The notes: a model not told the origin generated them from the sequence alone. Numbered from the stretch's first letter, positions 46,478 to 59,414 are shown. The stretch: DNA of 64,000 nt from Brachionus manjavacas (GCA_019054805.1 JAHQIY010000011.1:1431001-1495000); one strand, 5' to 3'. A program made the numbers and translations.

Positions 46478-47307
46478 ATGACAGACCTTATCCAACACTG
46501 GCCAACCTGCCCCCCGGCAGCTACACCAATGGTAAAAACTCAGCACACGTGGCTACAAAAATTATCGTCAGCAATGACAACAATGCAAACCAGAATCCGC
46601 ATACTTGAAGATGAAAACAAGTCTCAAGCAATTTAACTGGTTTCTCTAAGAACAGAAGTTAACGAACTGAAACTAAAAACAACAGCAACAGAAACAACAA
46701 CAGCAAACGTACTTTTCCAGCATGATTCAAAACAACGGTAAAAAAAGCGAAGCTGACATGGTGTCTTTCACAAAAATGGCGCAAAAATTTAAAGAAAGAG
46801 AAAGAATCGAAAATAACGTAATAATCAGTGGACTTGAAGAAAGCACAAACGATAAAGAAGAGGAAAAAGCAGAAGAGGATCAACGGAAAGTAGAGGCAAT
46901 ACTCGAAACTTTAGGCGTAAATAAAACAAAGTGCAAAAGAATAGCAAGAATGAAAGCCAGACGAAGAGTTGAAACAGACTCAGAAGAACAAGCAACAGCC
47001 ACAAGACCAGCATTAATAATTGTCGAACTTAAAGACAAAGAATGCAAGCAGATGGTTCTTACTAAGTCTCGCGACTTATTCCCAATTCAAACATTTTTAC
47101 ATAAATCAGGACAGAACTCTATCCGTAAGAGCCCTCGAACGACACTTGAGAGAAACAAAGAAACAGAGAAACAGCCAGCTCCCGGACGAAATAACAGAAA
47201 ACGGTGTAACTCTCAGATATAAAATTGAAAATGGAAAGAGATGGTTCTGGGGAATACGTAATGGAAACGTTGTCTGGGTCCTCCACAAAGATGACCGAGA
47301 CAACTAG
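46478..47307 (+). pseudogene. ORF1 of the CR1/Jockey-like element
   Basis: It begins MTDLIQHWPTCPPAATP with a coiled-coil segment, has a stop near 46635 and a frame change near 46720, then reads IENNVIISGLEESTNDKEEE and RPALIIVELKDKECKQMVLT. This is the RRM-like central domain of non-LTR ORF1 proteins. After another frame change near 47060 comes FYINQDRTLSVRALERHLRE, TKKQRNSQLPDEITENG and WFWGIRNG, the C-terminal domain. It would encode the RNA-binding chaperone for transposition, but the copy is broken. Confidence 0.75.
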
Positions 47308-47378
47308 CAAACATTCAGCACAAGAAAAGTCGAGCAGTTAAATATATACAACCTTTTTACAAAACAATAACTAATAAT

Positions 47379-49814
47379 ATGCCCTCAGCTTCCTCAATCG
47401 TTTCAAATTCACTATTCGCCTCACTGAACTCGTCAAACGAGCCCTCAGCTTGCTCTTTCGTTTCAAATTTATTCTCTGGTTTATCTACACCTAATTTAAA
47501 CATAAATTGTTTAAACGCAAATGCATGCTCACTCAACAACGATAAACTAGCTGAGCTTACTCTCAGAACTACTACAGAAAAGCCAGCTATTATTTTTATC
47601 ACAGAAACTTGTTTTAGCGATAACTCCATATCTCTTCTTCCGAATTATCATGTATACCGAACTGATAGATCGTCCCATGGTGGAGGAGTTGCTATATACG
47701 TACGAGACGACATTAATTCTTCTAACATTACCATTCCTAGTCTACAACAAAGCCTGAAATGTGTCTACTCCGAACAAAGCTGGTGCATGATAAAAATAGG
47801 TCTCGATACGGTAATTTTGGGCTGCATTTACCGGTCTCCCCCGAGCAAAAACTACTCTCAGAATTCTCTAATAGATAATGAAATTAAACGGACCATTAAA
47901 GCAGTGAAATCAGCCAATGATACCCAGAAGTGCAGCTCTATTCTTATCACAGGTGACTTCAATTATCCATCGATCAAATGGCAGAAAGACGGCTCCGTCA
48001 CAGCTTTAAGCAGCGATGATAGCCCAGCTAACGCCTTTGTTGACATGTTAAATGATGAATCATTAAGCCAAATCTTCACCTTTCCAACATTTCGCAAAGC
48101 AAATGGCAATACAACGAATACGCTCGACCTAATAATAACTGACTCGAGAAATAAACTAAGCTGTTTGTCAGAAAGCTCTCCTCTTGGCTCGAGCGAACAG
48201 GCCCATATTAGCCTTTCTTTCAAAATAGAAATTGCTAACGAAATAAAAGAACAGTTTTTTAGCAACAAATATGCGTATAAACGTTGCGATTTCGGTCAAA
48301 TGCAGCTCGAACTAGATAGAAAAAATTGGGGAGAATTATTTGAAAAAAAAAACATTGAACAATGCTATGACGAGTTCTTAAATACGTACAATTCTATTTG
48401 TGACAAATTTATACCCAAATTCAAACAAAAAATTAATAATCGTAAGCCTTCGTGGATAAATCCAGAGCTCGCAAAACTTATAAGAAAAAAAAAGTCGCTC
48501 TGGCATCAACTTCGAGCTTCCGGAGGCAAAAACCGAAGCCTCGAGCAAAGCTACACCTCAGTAAAAAGGGAAATTGAAAAGAAATCAAGGGACTATATCA
48601 GATTATTCGAAAAAAGCCTAGCTGAAGATAAATTAAACCTGAAAAGACTATGCGCATTCGTTAACGAGAAGAAGAAAGTAAAAATGCGTATAACGTCGAT
48701 CACAAACGATTCCGGTGTTTCCACGACCAATAGAAATGAAATCGCTGATACACTAAATAAACACTTCAGCTCCGTATTCGTCAACGAGGAGAGCTCAAGT
48801 GAAATGCCAATTTTTAACCCAAGGACCAATGAAAAAATAAGCGACACATCTTTTGCTCCATCAAACATATTAAAAATATTAAAAAAGTTAGCCATATACA
48901 AATCAATAGGCACTGACGGCGACCATCCTCACGTACTCAAAAGCTGCGCCGAGCCTGGGCTCTCCCGTTAAGCATGATCTATAAGCTCTCTCTTGACTCT
49001 GGTGCAGTTCCCAAAGCTTGGCGTGAAGCAAACGTTACTCCGTTATTCAAAAAATGAAACAACACTGACCCATCCAACTACAGACCAATCTCTTTAACTT
49101 CAGTTGTATGTAAAATAATGGAAAAAATTCTAAAAACGACAATAATGACTCATTTAACGAAATTTAAGCTACTGGCAAATGAACAACTCGGCTTCGTCAA
49201 AAACAAAGCATGCATTACGAATCTACTCGAGACTTTCGATTTTACCACGAAAGCTTTGTCTAATAAAAAATCAGGCGACATTCTCTTCCTCGACTTTGCA
49301 AAAGCTTTCGACAAAGTACCGCACAAACTTCTACTTCATAAACTGGCCAATTACGGAATAAACGGAACTCTATTTAGCTGGATCGAATCCTATTTGACAA
49401 ACCGACGCCAAAGAGTTGTTTTAGGAGAGCACCAATCGATCTGGAGCGCTGTCAAGAGCGGGGTACCTCAAGGATCTGTTATTGGGCCGATTCTTTTCAT
49501 ATAAATAGATAAGCGATCTCCCAGACTTATTAGAAAACAAATGTAAAATGTACGTAGACGACACAAAAATAATCAGCTTAATTGACCACATGTTTGCACC
49601 GACAGACAACTTAAGGCTGCAACGAGACATCGACAAAATAACAGAGTGGACGAACACTTGGTTAATGCGCCTAAATATTGAAAAATGTAAAAAAATGCAC
49701 ACTGGTAAACGTAACCCTCAATTCAAATACTCAATGCAAAAATACGAATCACTAACAGAACGTATCCAAATAAATCATCAGCGAGAAGTAAAATCATTGA
49801 ATACGAAAAAATGA
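47379..49814 (+). pseudogene. ORF2 (endonuclease-RT) of the CR1/Jockey-like element
   Basis: The first frame (47379-48971, 530 codons) holds the AP-like endonuclease: NCLNANACSLNNDKLAEL, FITETCF, SSHGGGVAIYVRDDI, ILITGDFNYPSIKW, TLDLIITDSRNK and SSEQAHISLSF. It then has the linker SWINPELAKLIRKKKSLWHQ. A frameshift near 48950 leads to RT: VPKAWREANVTPLFKK, a stop in place of Gly, NYRPISLTSVVCKIMEKIL, DILFLDFAKAFDKVPHKLLL (motif A) and SGVPQGSVIGPILF (motif B). A second shift near 49504 leads to KCKMYVDDTKIISL (motif C). The polymerase stops about 60 residues later without its C-terminal third. It is inactive. Confidence 0.85.
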
Positions 49815-49874
49815 GTAAGTAAATGTTCAAATCTATAAAAAAAGTAGTCGTAAGTACAATTCCATTTTTATCTT

Positions 49875-49898
49875 TAAAAAAACCCCTCCGGGACTTAA
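49875..49898 (-). repeat. Inverted terminal motif with TTAA
   Basis: Read on the minus strand this is TTAAGTCCCGGAGGGGTTTT, matching TTAACGCCCGGAGGGG in the array units (37521 and equivalents). The two may be opposite ends of one element family. Confidence 0.5.
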
Positions 49899-50059
49899 TG
49901 TATTATTTTTTTTTTTGACACCAAAAAATTATAATTTATAAATTCTAACTATTAAATTACATATACAATTCAATTTCAAATCGAAGAGGAAAAAAAATTT
50001 AAAAAAAAAATATTTTTCTGATTTTTATTCGATTTTTTTCAAAAAAAAGAGCTTAAAAA

Positions 50060-50103
50060 ACCCGCGGGTCTTCTAGTGTTAATTTTCTAGTAGTCCGCGG
50101 GTC
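50060..50103. repeat. TTAA-centred head-to-head terminal motifs
   Basis: TTAA at 50079-50082 is flanked leftward by CACTAGAAGACCCGCGGGT (read on the minus strand) and rightward by TTTTCTAGTAGTCCGCGGGT. Both contain CTAG-AG--CCGCGGGT. TTAA is the piggyBac target, so this could be two element ends abutting at one target site. Confidence 0.5.
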
Positions 50104-50703
50104 ATCTGGCTCATATTAATCTATCTCAGAGACACTATCCATACGATGATTTAATATTTTTAAATAATAAAATTTTTTGTCTCTTTTATTCTCTTTTTTT
50201 TTTATCTTTATTTCCACTTTTTTTTCTTTGTGTTTAATTCCTATAAGTAACTTATTTATGTAAGGGTTTCAGGACTAAATTTATTAAAATGCCTTAAAAA
50301 TTTTAAAGCATTGAACGATAAATCGCAGACATACAAAGTTTTGACTGTAATTTAATTTCATTGATTCTAAGAAAGCCTTCGATATCATACTCCGAGAGGC
50401 CATGTAGGCCATTTTAAGATCTTAAGCCAGCCACAGAAGAAAGTTCACTTGATAAAGCTCATCTATGAGAAAAACGGGTGTAACTTAACATAAATATTTT
50501 GTAGTTTATATTATATTTTTACATTTACTTATGCTTTGCAAATAAATCAATTAAGTCAACTCCTTAATTTAGTTGTATATGATGCTCCTATTATTTTCAA
50601 TTCGTTTTAAATTTAAACATTATTTTTGAAGAAATCGCAAAAAAACTATATTTTTTTATTTTTTTATAATGCTTCGATGATTTAAAAAAAATAAAAACAC
50701 AAA

Positions 50704-51122
50704 TTAAAATCGTTTAAATAAACTTATCAAAGAAGTTAAAGATAACAAAAATGTAACAAAATTGTTTGAAAGGAATTTCGATGTAAAATTACAATTTTCG
50801 CCAGTACAACAGAATCTTTCGTAATCTACCCCCAAAAGACTAGCTTTTCCTTCTACACATGATGTTGAACAACCTCTGTTGTAAACAGTTACTCCTAAAA
50901 CTGTGCCTTTATCTTTCTGTTAAAAATTGAATAATTTTAAAAATTTAATAAAATTTGAGAAACTTAAAAAGTTACAAAGCATTTGCTATCACTGTCTGAA
51001 CAGTCATCTGATTGGGCTGAAGATACTGTCGTACAACCGGTACAAGTGTAGCATTTTAGAGCATCTGTTCGTGTTAAAATGCATGCAATTGTAAGAGTAA
51101 AAATAATTGCGAATGATCTCAT
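50704..51122 (-). CDS. Ly6/uPAR family secreted protein, 119 aa, copy 2
   Basis: Exons at 50976-51122 and 50704-50916 with a 59-bp intron at 50917-50975. By eye the coding sequence is identical to copy 1, with intact splice sites, start and stop. Same signal peptide, ten mature cysteines, CC....CN ending and hydrophobic tail. Its upstream TATA box (near 51180) is intact. Confidence 0.85.
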
Positions 51123-53035
51123 GTTGAAATTGGTCAATTTGATTTTACTTTTGGTAATTAAATTTACTTTTTCAACAGCTATTTATATGGTGATATGATT
51201 ATTTTATCCTCATGACAACTCAAAACAAACAAATCGCTAAAAAATTAACTCAGATTTAATATTCTTTTTTCTAATTCTTTTTTCAATTTTTTTTCAAAAC
51301 AACAACAATTTTTTGAAATTTAAAAGGATTTGAATTAGTATTTGCAATTACGTAAATGGAACTTTGTTTGAACTAAATATTTCATAGCTAAAATCGAAAG
51401 TATATCAAAAATACCTGTTACCTTTCAAATTTTTACCTAAGTTTTTGATTAAGATTCAAGATCATTTTGGTCTTAATTTATTAAAAAATGATTGAACAAT
51501 TTCTAAATTAATTATATTAATTCGGAATAGTCTAGAAAATGATTTAATCTATTTTTTTTTTGTTAAACTAAGCTTTAACCATTTCTCCTAGTTTTAAATT
51601 ATAAAATATTTAATAGACTAAACGCATTGAATTAAATTACGTAAAATTAATTTTGACCCCATAACAAGTTAAAAAGCTTGTTGAAGGGTCAAAGTTTGAA
51701 AGCTTTAAAGATTTATTTCTTCGTCGACCAAAAATTGAATTGATAAAGGAAATTTTATTGAAAATTTATCTTTAAAAACTAGCTTTTTTAAACACTTTCT
51801 TCATTTTTAGATCTAAAGCTTTACTACATCTTTGAAACCTTAAAAATTTTATATTATTATCGGTCTGCTGCTTTTTGTGATTAACGAAAAGAAGCACAAT
51901 ATTGAAAACTTCATTTTTTTAAATAATTTAAAAAAATTGACTCTCTTAATTATTTATTTTTTCAAAAATAAATAATCTCAATATTAAAAAAAATATTAAT
52001 ATTGAGAGTTACTTTATATCAATTAAATTTTTCTTTTAATTTTTTATTCAAATTTTTTGCAATTATAAATTCAAGAATATAACGGATAAATCTTTTAATT
52101 GATTAATTTGAAAAGATTTAAATTTAAAAATCGTTTGGAAAATAATTTTGATCAATTTTTCTTTTGGTAGTCACAGTTTTATATAACTCTACTTGTATTA
52201 GCTTTAAAAAATATATAAATATTCTCATACTGTTATAAAAACTCTAGACAATATTGATCAAAAATCATTTTTTCTTTTTAAATGAATAAATTTCAGTGAA
52301 ATTTCAGAATGGCCTCCGTTTTTTCATTTGGGACATAATTCATTTTAATTATTTTTATTACCATTTCTAATGAGCTTTTTATAAATATATAATTTTAGGA
52401 AACCATCTAAGACCATTAAATGAAAAAAATACAGCCAGATGTCAATTAAGTTAGTCGATGCATATTTTAACTCCAGGGTTTAAGGATGAAAAAGTTTTAT
52501 TTAAAAAAAAAAGAATTTTATTCTTAAAAAAATCTAAAAATAACTCCAAATTGTGAAAAGCTTTTTTTTTTTAAATGTATACCAAAACAAGCAATAACCG
52601 ACGTCTGCTAATTGTTGTAGGAGTCATGATCGGTGTTTACTTTTTCTCGAGAATAATTTTTTTCCAAATAATGGAACGATTGAACTAAATACATAAAACT
52701 AAGAAACATACTTTTAAATAGTTAATTAAAAAGAAATTGAAGAAGCTGGGATCAACAGTTTGTTCAAAATTACATTGGAAAAAAATAAATACATTAACGC
52801 CCGGAGGGGGTTTTTTAAACTCCTATTTGAAATTAAATATATAAGCTTTCCTTTTAATTATACTTTTTATTTATTAATTACAAGAAAAATAAATAAAAAT
52901 ATAATGTCAAAGCGAGCTTTAGCTAAACTTGCTTTGAACAGCTAACTAAAGCTGATAATGATAATTCAGATCCTTCAGGCAATACATTATTGAAGAAATC
53001 AATAAGAATTTATAGTGATAGAATAGTGATTTCTG

Positions 53036-53293
53036 GTTGATAAATAATTAGAAAATTGTCAAAATATTTATTTTACAATGATTTTATTAAATTTTTATAT
53101 TTATTTTATTAAGTTAAAACTATATCTAAAATGCATCTTGTTCATCGAAATCCTTCTGTTCATTCACTGGCATTGAGTGTTTAATCAAATCATCAACAAG
53201 TTCATCTAAAACTTTCTTAACTTCGGTGAATATCATAAAATCGTCAAGTTGGGAGCTAAATTTTTGTATTCATGTTGATCAAATCACCACAAA
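53036..53293 (-). pseudogene. Inverted copy of the TRPA 3' end, copy 5
   Basis: It is of the copies 1-3 type (Lys-His variant). With the truncated Ly6 start at 53351-53389 and TATA at 53447-53455 it forms the fourth fusion mini-gene. Confidence 0.85.
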
Positions 53294-53350
53294 CTATTTT
53301 TTTTTAATTTAGAATTTTGAAAAATTGTAAAGATTGATTAATCATTCGAA

Positions 53351-54991
53351 TGCAATTGTAAGAGTAAAAATAATTGCGAATGATCTCATGTTGAAATTGG
53401 TCAATTTGATTTTACTTTTGGTAATTAAATTTACTTTTTCAACAGCTATTTATATGGTGATATGATTATTTTATCCTCATGACAACTCAAAACAAACAAA
53501 TCGCTAAAAAATTAACTCAGATTTAATATTCTTTTTTCTAATTCTTTTTTCAATTTTTTTTCAAAACAACAACAATTTTTTGAAATTTAAAAGGATTTGA
53601 ATTAGTATTTGCAATTACGTAAATGGAACTTTGTTTGAACTAAATATTTCATAGCTAAAATCGAAAGTATATCAAAAATACCTGTTACCTTTCAAATTTT
53701 TACCTAAATTTGATTAAGATTCAAGATCATTTTGGTCTTAATTTATTAAAAAATGATTGAACAATTTCTAAATTAATTATATTAATTCGGAATAGTCTAG
53801 AAAATGATTTAATCTATTTTTTTTTTGTTAAACTAAGCTTTAACCATTTCTCCTAGTTCAATAAGAATTTATAGTGATAGAATAGTGATTTCTGGTTGAT
53901 AAATAATTAGAAAATTGTCAAAATATTTATTTTACAATGATTTTATTAAATTTTTATATTTATTTTATTAAGTTAAAACTATATCTAAAATGCATCTTGT
54001 TCATCGAAATCCTTCTGTTCATTCACTGGCATTGAGTGTTCAATCAAATCATCAACAAGTTCATCTAAAACTTTCTTAACTTCGGTGGATATCATAAAAT
54101 GGTCAAGTTGGGAGCTAAATTTTTGTATTCATGTTGATCAAATCACCACAAATTATTTTTTTTTAATTTAGAATTTTGAAAAATTGTAAAGTTTGATTAA
54201 TCATTCGAAAAGTAATTTCAGATTTTAAAATATTTTTTATTTAATTTCAAGGAATTTAACTCAATAAAAATATATTTTTAATTAATATTAATAATAATAA
54301 GCTACAGCAGGACGCCTGTGGAGCGAGACAAGATCTAGTTTCGCTATGGTAATTATAACTCATGGGAAAATTGTCACGTATTCAAAAAGTTCTAGAATAT
54401 TTATCGAACTATCAATTTTGAAGTTCGGTCTTAAATCATAAGCTTATGATCAGTTAGTAACAAAACTTGACATTCCAAATTTAGCCATATAAAAACAATA
54501 ATAAATACAAATCCTAAAAATTTTAGATCTTTTGAATAATATTTTTCCCAAATCGAATATCCGATCTTTATAATAAAATAAAACAAATCATGAATTGAAT
54601 TTTTATTCCAATTTAATTCTTGTGCCAGGAACTACGCACCATATAGGTTAACATCTCATAACAAAGCATTTGAGATCAAAAATGTATCAAAAAAATTGCT
54701 AGTTACTCCAATAAATGTGTGTAGTCATGATCCTTCTTAGCACTATGAATCTACAAATCACACTTTCCTTTTGTGAGAATACTCTTTAGGTTACAAGACA
54801 TGTTTTATTCAAATAATTAATATCATAAATACCCAAATATCTGTTTTTTTTAACAATGAATTACTGGCTTTTATTAATTTTAAAAATTACGTTCCCTTCC
54901 AAATTAATCTATCTCAGAGACACTATCCATACGATGATTTAATATTTTTAAATAATAAAATTTTTTGTCTCTTTTATTCTCTTTTTTTATC
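53351..54991. repeat. Array unit 5b (partial, internally deleted)
   Basis: It starts as a short unit (truncated Ly6 at 53351-53389). At about 53858 (CTCCTAGTT/CAATAAGAAT) it jumps directly to the segment preceding the TRPA fragment, skipping about 1.4 kb that includes the conserved hairpin and the TTAA motif. It then has TRPA copy 6 and spacer D. Confidence 0.85.
53895..54152 (-). pseudogene. Inverted copy of the TRPA 3' end, copy 6
   Basis: It is of the copy 4 type (ISTEV and Glu retained) with its own change (CATAAAATGG, Asp to His before FMI). It is followed by spacer D. Confidence 0.85.
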
Positions 54992-55488
54992 TTTATTTCC
55001 ACTTTTTTTTCTTTGTGTTTAATTTCTATAAGTAACTTATTTATGTAAGGGTTTCAGGACTAAATTTATTAAAATGCCTTAAAAATTTTAAAGCATTGAA
55101 CGATAAATCGCAGACATACAAAGTTTTGACTGTAATTTAATTTCATTGATTCTAAGAAAGCCTTCGATATCATACTCCGAGAGGCCATGTAGGCCATTTT
55201 ACGATCTTAAGCCAGCCACAGAAGAAAGTTCACTTGATAAAGCTCATCTATGAGAAAAACGGGTGTAACTTAACATAAATATTTTGTAGTTTATATTATA
55301 TTTTTACATTTACTTATGCTTTGCAAATAAATCAATTAAGTCAACTCCTTAATTTAGTTGTATATGATGCTCCTATTATTTTCAATTCGTTTTAAATTTA
55401 AACATTATTTTTGAAGAAATCGCAAAAAAACTATATTTTTTTTATTTTTTTATAATGCTTCGATGATTTAAAAAAATAAAAACACAAA

Positions 55489-55907
55489 TTAAAATCGTTT
55501 AAATAAACTTATCAAAGAAGTTAAAGATAACAAAAATGTAACAAAATTGTTTGAAAGGAATTTCGATGTAAAATTACAATTTTCGCCAGTACAACAGAAT
55601 CTTTCGTAATCTACCCCCAAAAGACTAGCTTTTCCTTCTACACATGATGTTGAACAACCTCTGTTGTAAACAGTTACTCCTAAAACTGTGCCTTTATCTT
55701 TCTGTTAAAAATTGAATAATTTTAAAAATTTAATAAAATTTGAGAAACTTAAAAAGTTACAAAGCATTTGCTATCACTGTCTGAACAGTCATCTGATTGG
55801 GCTGAAGATACTGTCGTACAACCGGTACAAGTGTAGCATTTTAGAGCATCTGTTCGTGTTAAAATGCATGCAATTGTAAGAGTAAAAATAATTGCGAATG
55901 ATCTCAT
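55489..55907 (-). CDS. Ly6/uPAR family secreted protein, 119 aa, copy 3
   Basis: Exons at 55761-55907 and 55489-55701 with a 59-bp intron. Length, splice sites and coding sequence match copies 1 and 2 by eye. Confidence 0.85.
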
Positions 55908-57818
55908 GTTGAAATTGGTCAATTTGATTTTACTTTTGGTAATTAAATTTACTTTTTCAACAGCTATTTATATGGTGATATGATTATTTTATCCTCATGA
56001 CAACTCAAAACAAACAAATCGCTAAAAAATTAACTCAGATTTAATATTCTTTTTTCTAATTCTTTTTTTCAATTTTTTTTCAAAACAACAACAATTTTTT
56101 GAAATTTAAAAGGATTTGAATTAGTATTTGCAATTACGTAAATGGAACTTTGTTTGAACTAAATATTTCATAGCTAAAATCGAAAGTATATCAAAAATAC
56201 CTGTTACCTTTCAAATTTTTACCTAAATTTGATTAAGATTCAAGATCATTTTGGTCTTAATTTATTAAAAAATGATTGAACAATTTCTAAATTAATTATA
56301 TTAATTCGGAATAGTCTAGAAAATGATTTAATCTATTTTTTTGTTAAACTAAGCTTTAACCATTTCTCCTAGTTTTAAATTATAAAATATTTAATAGACT
56401 AAACGCATTGAATTAAATTACGTAAAATTAATTTTGACCCCATAACAAGTTAAAAAGCTTGTTGAAGGGTCAAAGTTTGAAAGCTTTAAAGATTTATTTC
56501 TTCGTCGACCAAAAATTGAATTGATAAAGGAAATTTTATTGAAAATTTATCTTTAAAAACTAGCTTTTTAAACACTTTCTTCATTTTTAGATCTAAAGCT
56601 TTACTACATCTTTGAAACCTTAAAAATTTTATATTATTATCGGTCTGCTGCTTTTTGTGATTAACGAAAAGAAGCACAATATTGAAAACTTCATTTTTTT
56701 AAATAATTTAAAAAATTGACTCTCTTAATTATTTATTTTTCAAAAATAAATAATCTCAATATTAAAAAAAATATTAATATTGAGAGTTACTTTATATCAA
56801 TTAAATTTTTCTTTTAATTTTTTATTCAAATTTTTTGCAATTATAAATTCAAGAATATAACGGATAAATCTTTTAATTGATTAATTTGAAAAGATTTAAA
56901 TTTAAAAATCGTTTGGAAAATAATTTTGATCAATTTTTCTTTTTGGTAGTCACAGTTTTATATAACTCTACTTGTATTAGCTTTAAAAAAATATATAAAT
57001 ATTCTCATACTGTTATAAAAACTCTAGACAATATTGATCAAAAATCATTTTTTCTTTTTAAATGAATAAATTTCAGTGAAATTTCAGAATGGCCTCCGTT
57101 TTTTCATTTGGGACATAATTCATTTTAATTATTTTTATTACCATTTCTAATGAGCTTTTTATAAATATATAATTTTAGGAAACCATCTAAGACCATTAAA
57201 TGAAAAAAAAATACAGCCAGATGTCAATTAAGTTAGTCGATGCATATTTTAACTCCAGGGTTTAAGGATGAAAAAGTTTTATTTAAAAAAAAAAGAATTT
57301 TATTCTTAAAAAAATCTAAAAATAACTCCAAATTGTGAAAAGCTTTTTTTTTTTTAAATGTATACCAAAACAAGCAATAACCGACGTCTGCTAATTGTTG
57401 TAGGAGTCATGATCGGTGTTTACTTTTTCTCGAGAATAATTTTTTTCCAAATAATGGAACGATTGAACTAAATACATAAAACTAAGAAACATACTTTTAA
57501 ATAGTTAATTAAAAAGAAATTGAAGAAGCTGGGATCAACAGTTTGTTCAAAATTACATTGGAAAAAAATAAATACATTAACGCCCGGAGGGGGTTTTTTA
57601 AACTCCTATTTGAAATTAAATATATAAGCTTTCCTTTTAATTATACTTTTTATTTATTAATTACAAGAAAAATAAATAAAAATATAATGTCAAAGCGAGC
57701 TTTAGCTAAACTTGCTTTGAACAGCTAACTAAAGCTGATAATGATAATTCAGATCCTTCAGGCAATACATTATTGAAGAAATCAATAAGAATTTATAGTG
57801 ATAGAATAGTGATTTCTG

Positions 57819-58076
57819 GTTGATAAATAATTAGAAAATTGTCAAAATATTTATTTTACAATGATTTTATTAAATTTTTATATTTATTTTATTAAGTTAA
57901 AACTATATCTAAAATGCATCTTGTTCATCGAAATCCTTCTGTTCATTCACTGGCATTGAGTGTTCAATCAAATCATCAACAAGTTCATCTAAAGCTTTCT
58001 TAACTTCGGTGGATATCATAAAATCGTCAAGTTGGGAGCTAAATTTTTGTATTCATGTTGATCAAATCACCACAAA
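57819..58076 (-). pseudogene. Inverted copy of the TRPA 3' end, copy 7
   Basis: It is of the copy 4 type (KKALDEL, DLIEHSM). It lies between the unit body and spacer D. Confidence 0.85.
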
Positions 58077-59414
58077 CTATTTTTTTAATTTAGAATTTTG
58101 AAAAATTGTAAAGATTGATTAATCATTCGAAAAGTAATTTCAGATTTTAAAATATTTTTTATTTAATTTCAAGGAATTTAACTCAATAAAAATATATTTT
58201 TAATTAATATTAATAATAATAAGCTACAGCAGGACGCCTGTGGAGCGAGACAAGATCTAGTTTCGCTATGGTAATTATAACTCATGGGAAAATTGTCACG
58301 TATTCAAAAAGTTCTAGAATATTTATCGAACTATCAATTTTGAAGTTCGGTCTTAAATCATAAGCTTATGATCAGTTAGTAACAAAACTTGACATTCCAA
58401 ATTTAGCCATATAAAAACAATAATAAATACAAATCCTAAAAATTTTAGATCTTTTGAATAATATTTTTCCCAAATCGAATATCCGATCTTTATAATAAAA
58501 TAAAACAAATCATGAATTGAATTTTTATTCCAATTTAATTCTTGTGCCAGGAACTACGCACCATATAGGTTAACATCTCATAACAAAGCATTTGAGATCA
58601 AAAATGTATCAAAAAAATTGCTAGTTACTCCAATAAATGTGTGTAGTCATGATCCTTCTTAGCACTATGAATCTACAAATCACACTTTCCTTTTGTGAGA
58701 ATACTCTTTAGGTTACAAGACATGTTTTATTCAAATAATTAATATCATAAATACCCAAATATCTGTTTTTTTTTAACAATGAATTACTGGCTTTTATTAA
58801 TTTTAAAAATTACGTTCCCTTCCAAATTAATCTATCTCAGAGACACTATCCATACGATGATTTAATATTTTTAAATAATAAAATTTTTTGTCTCTTTTAT
58901 TCTCTTTTTTTTTATCTTTATTTCCACTTTTTTTTCTTTGTGTTTAATTTCTATAAGTAACTTATTTATGTAAGGGTTTCAGGACTAAATTTATTAAAAT
59001 GCCTTAAAAATTTTAAAGCATTGAACGATAAATCGCAGACATACAAAGTTTTGACTGTAATTTAATTTCATTGATTCTAAGAAAGCCTTCGATATCATAC
59101 TCCGAGAGGCCATGTAGGCCATTTTACGATCTTAAGCCAGCCACAGAAGAAAGTTCACTTGATAAAGCTCATCTATGAGAAAAACGGGTGTAACTTAACA
59201 TAAATATTTTGTAGTTTATATTATATTTTTACATTTACTTATGCTTTGCAAATAAATCAATTAAGTCAACTCCTTAATTTAGTTGTATATGATGCTCCTA
59301 TTATTTTCAATTCGTTTTAAATTTAAACATTATTTTTGAAGAAATCGCAAAAAAACTATATTTTTTTATTTTTTTATAATGCTTCGATGATTTAAAAAAA
59401 AATAAAAACACAAA

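Larger units (their letters stand above)
46421..50114 (+). mobile_element. Composite insertion in the array
   Basis: A non-LTR retrotransposon (46470-49854) lies inside a different sequence (46421-46459 and 49865-50114). The 10-mer TAGTCGTAAG occurs on both sides (46460-46469 and 49855-49864), as a target duplication would. The outer sequence includes the inverted CCCCTCCGGG/TTAA motif at 49882-49898 and a TTAA-centred pair of terminal motifs at 50060-50103. Confidence 0.7.
50115..53350. repeat. Array unit 5 (full, with spacer tail at left)
   Basis: It resumes within spacer D (50115-50206), then runs as a full unit from 50207: RT relic (50357), complete Ly6 gene, hairpins, TTAA motif and TRPA fragment. 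It ends at the short junction at 53350/53351. Two short indels in the 52.1-kb segment break the open frame that other units show there. Confidence 0.9.
54992..58916. repeat. Array unit 6 (full, about 3925 bp)
   Basis: A complete unit: RT relic (55142), Ly6 copy 3, hairpins, TTAA motif (about 57577), TRPA copy 7 and spacer D. With unit 7 it defines the full-length period. Confidence 0.95.
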
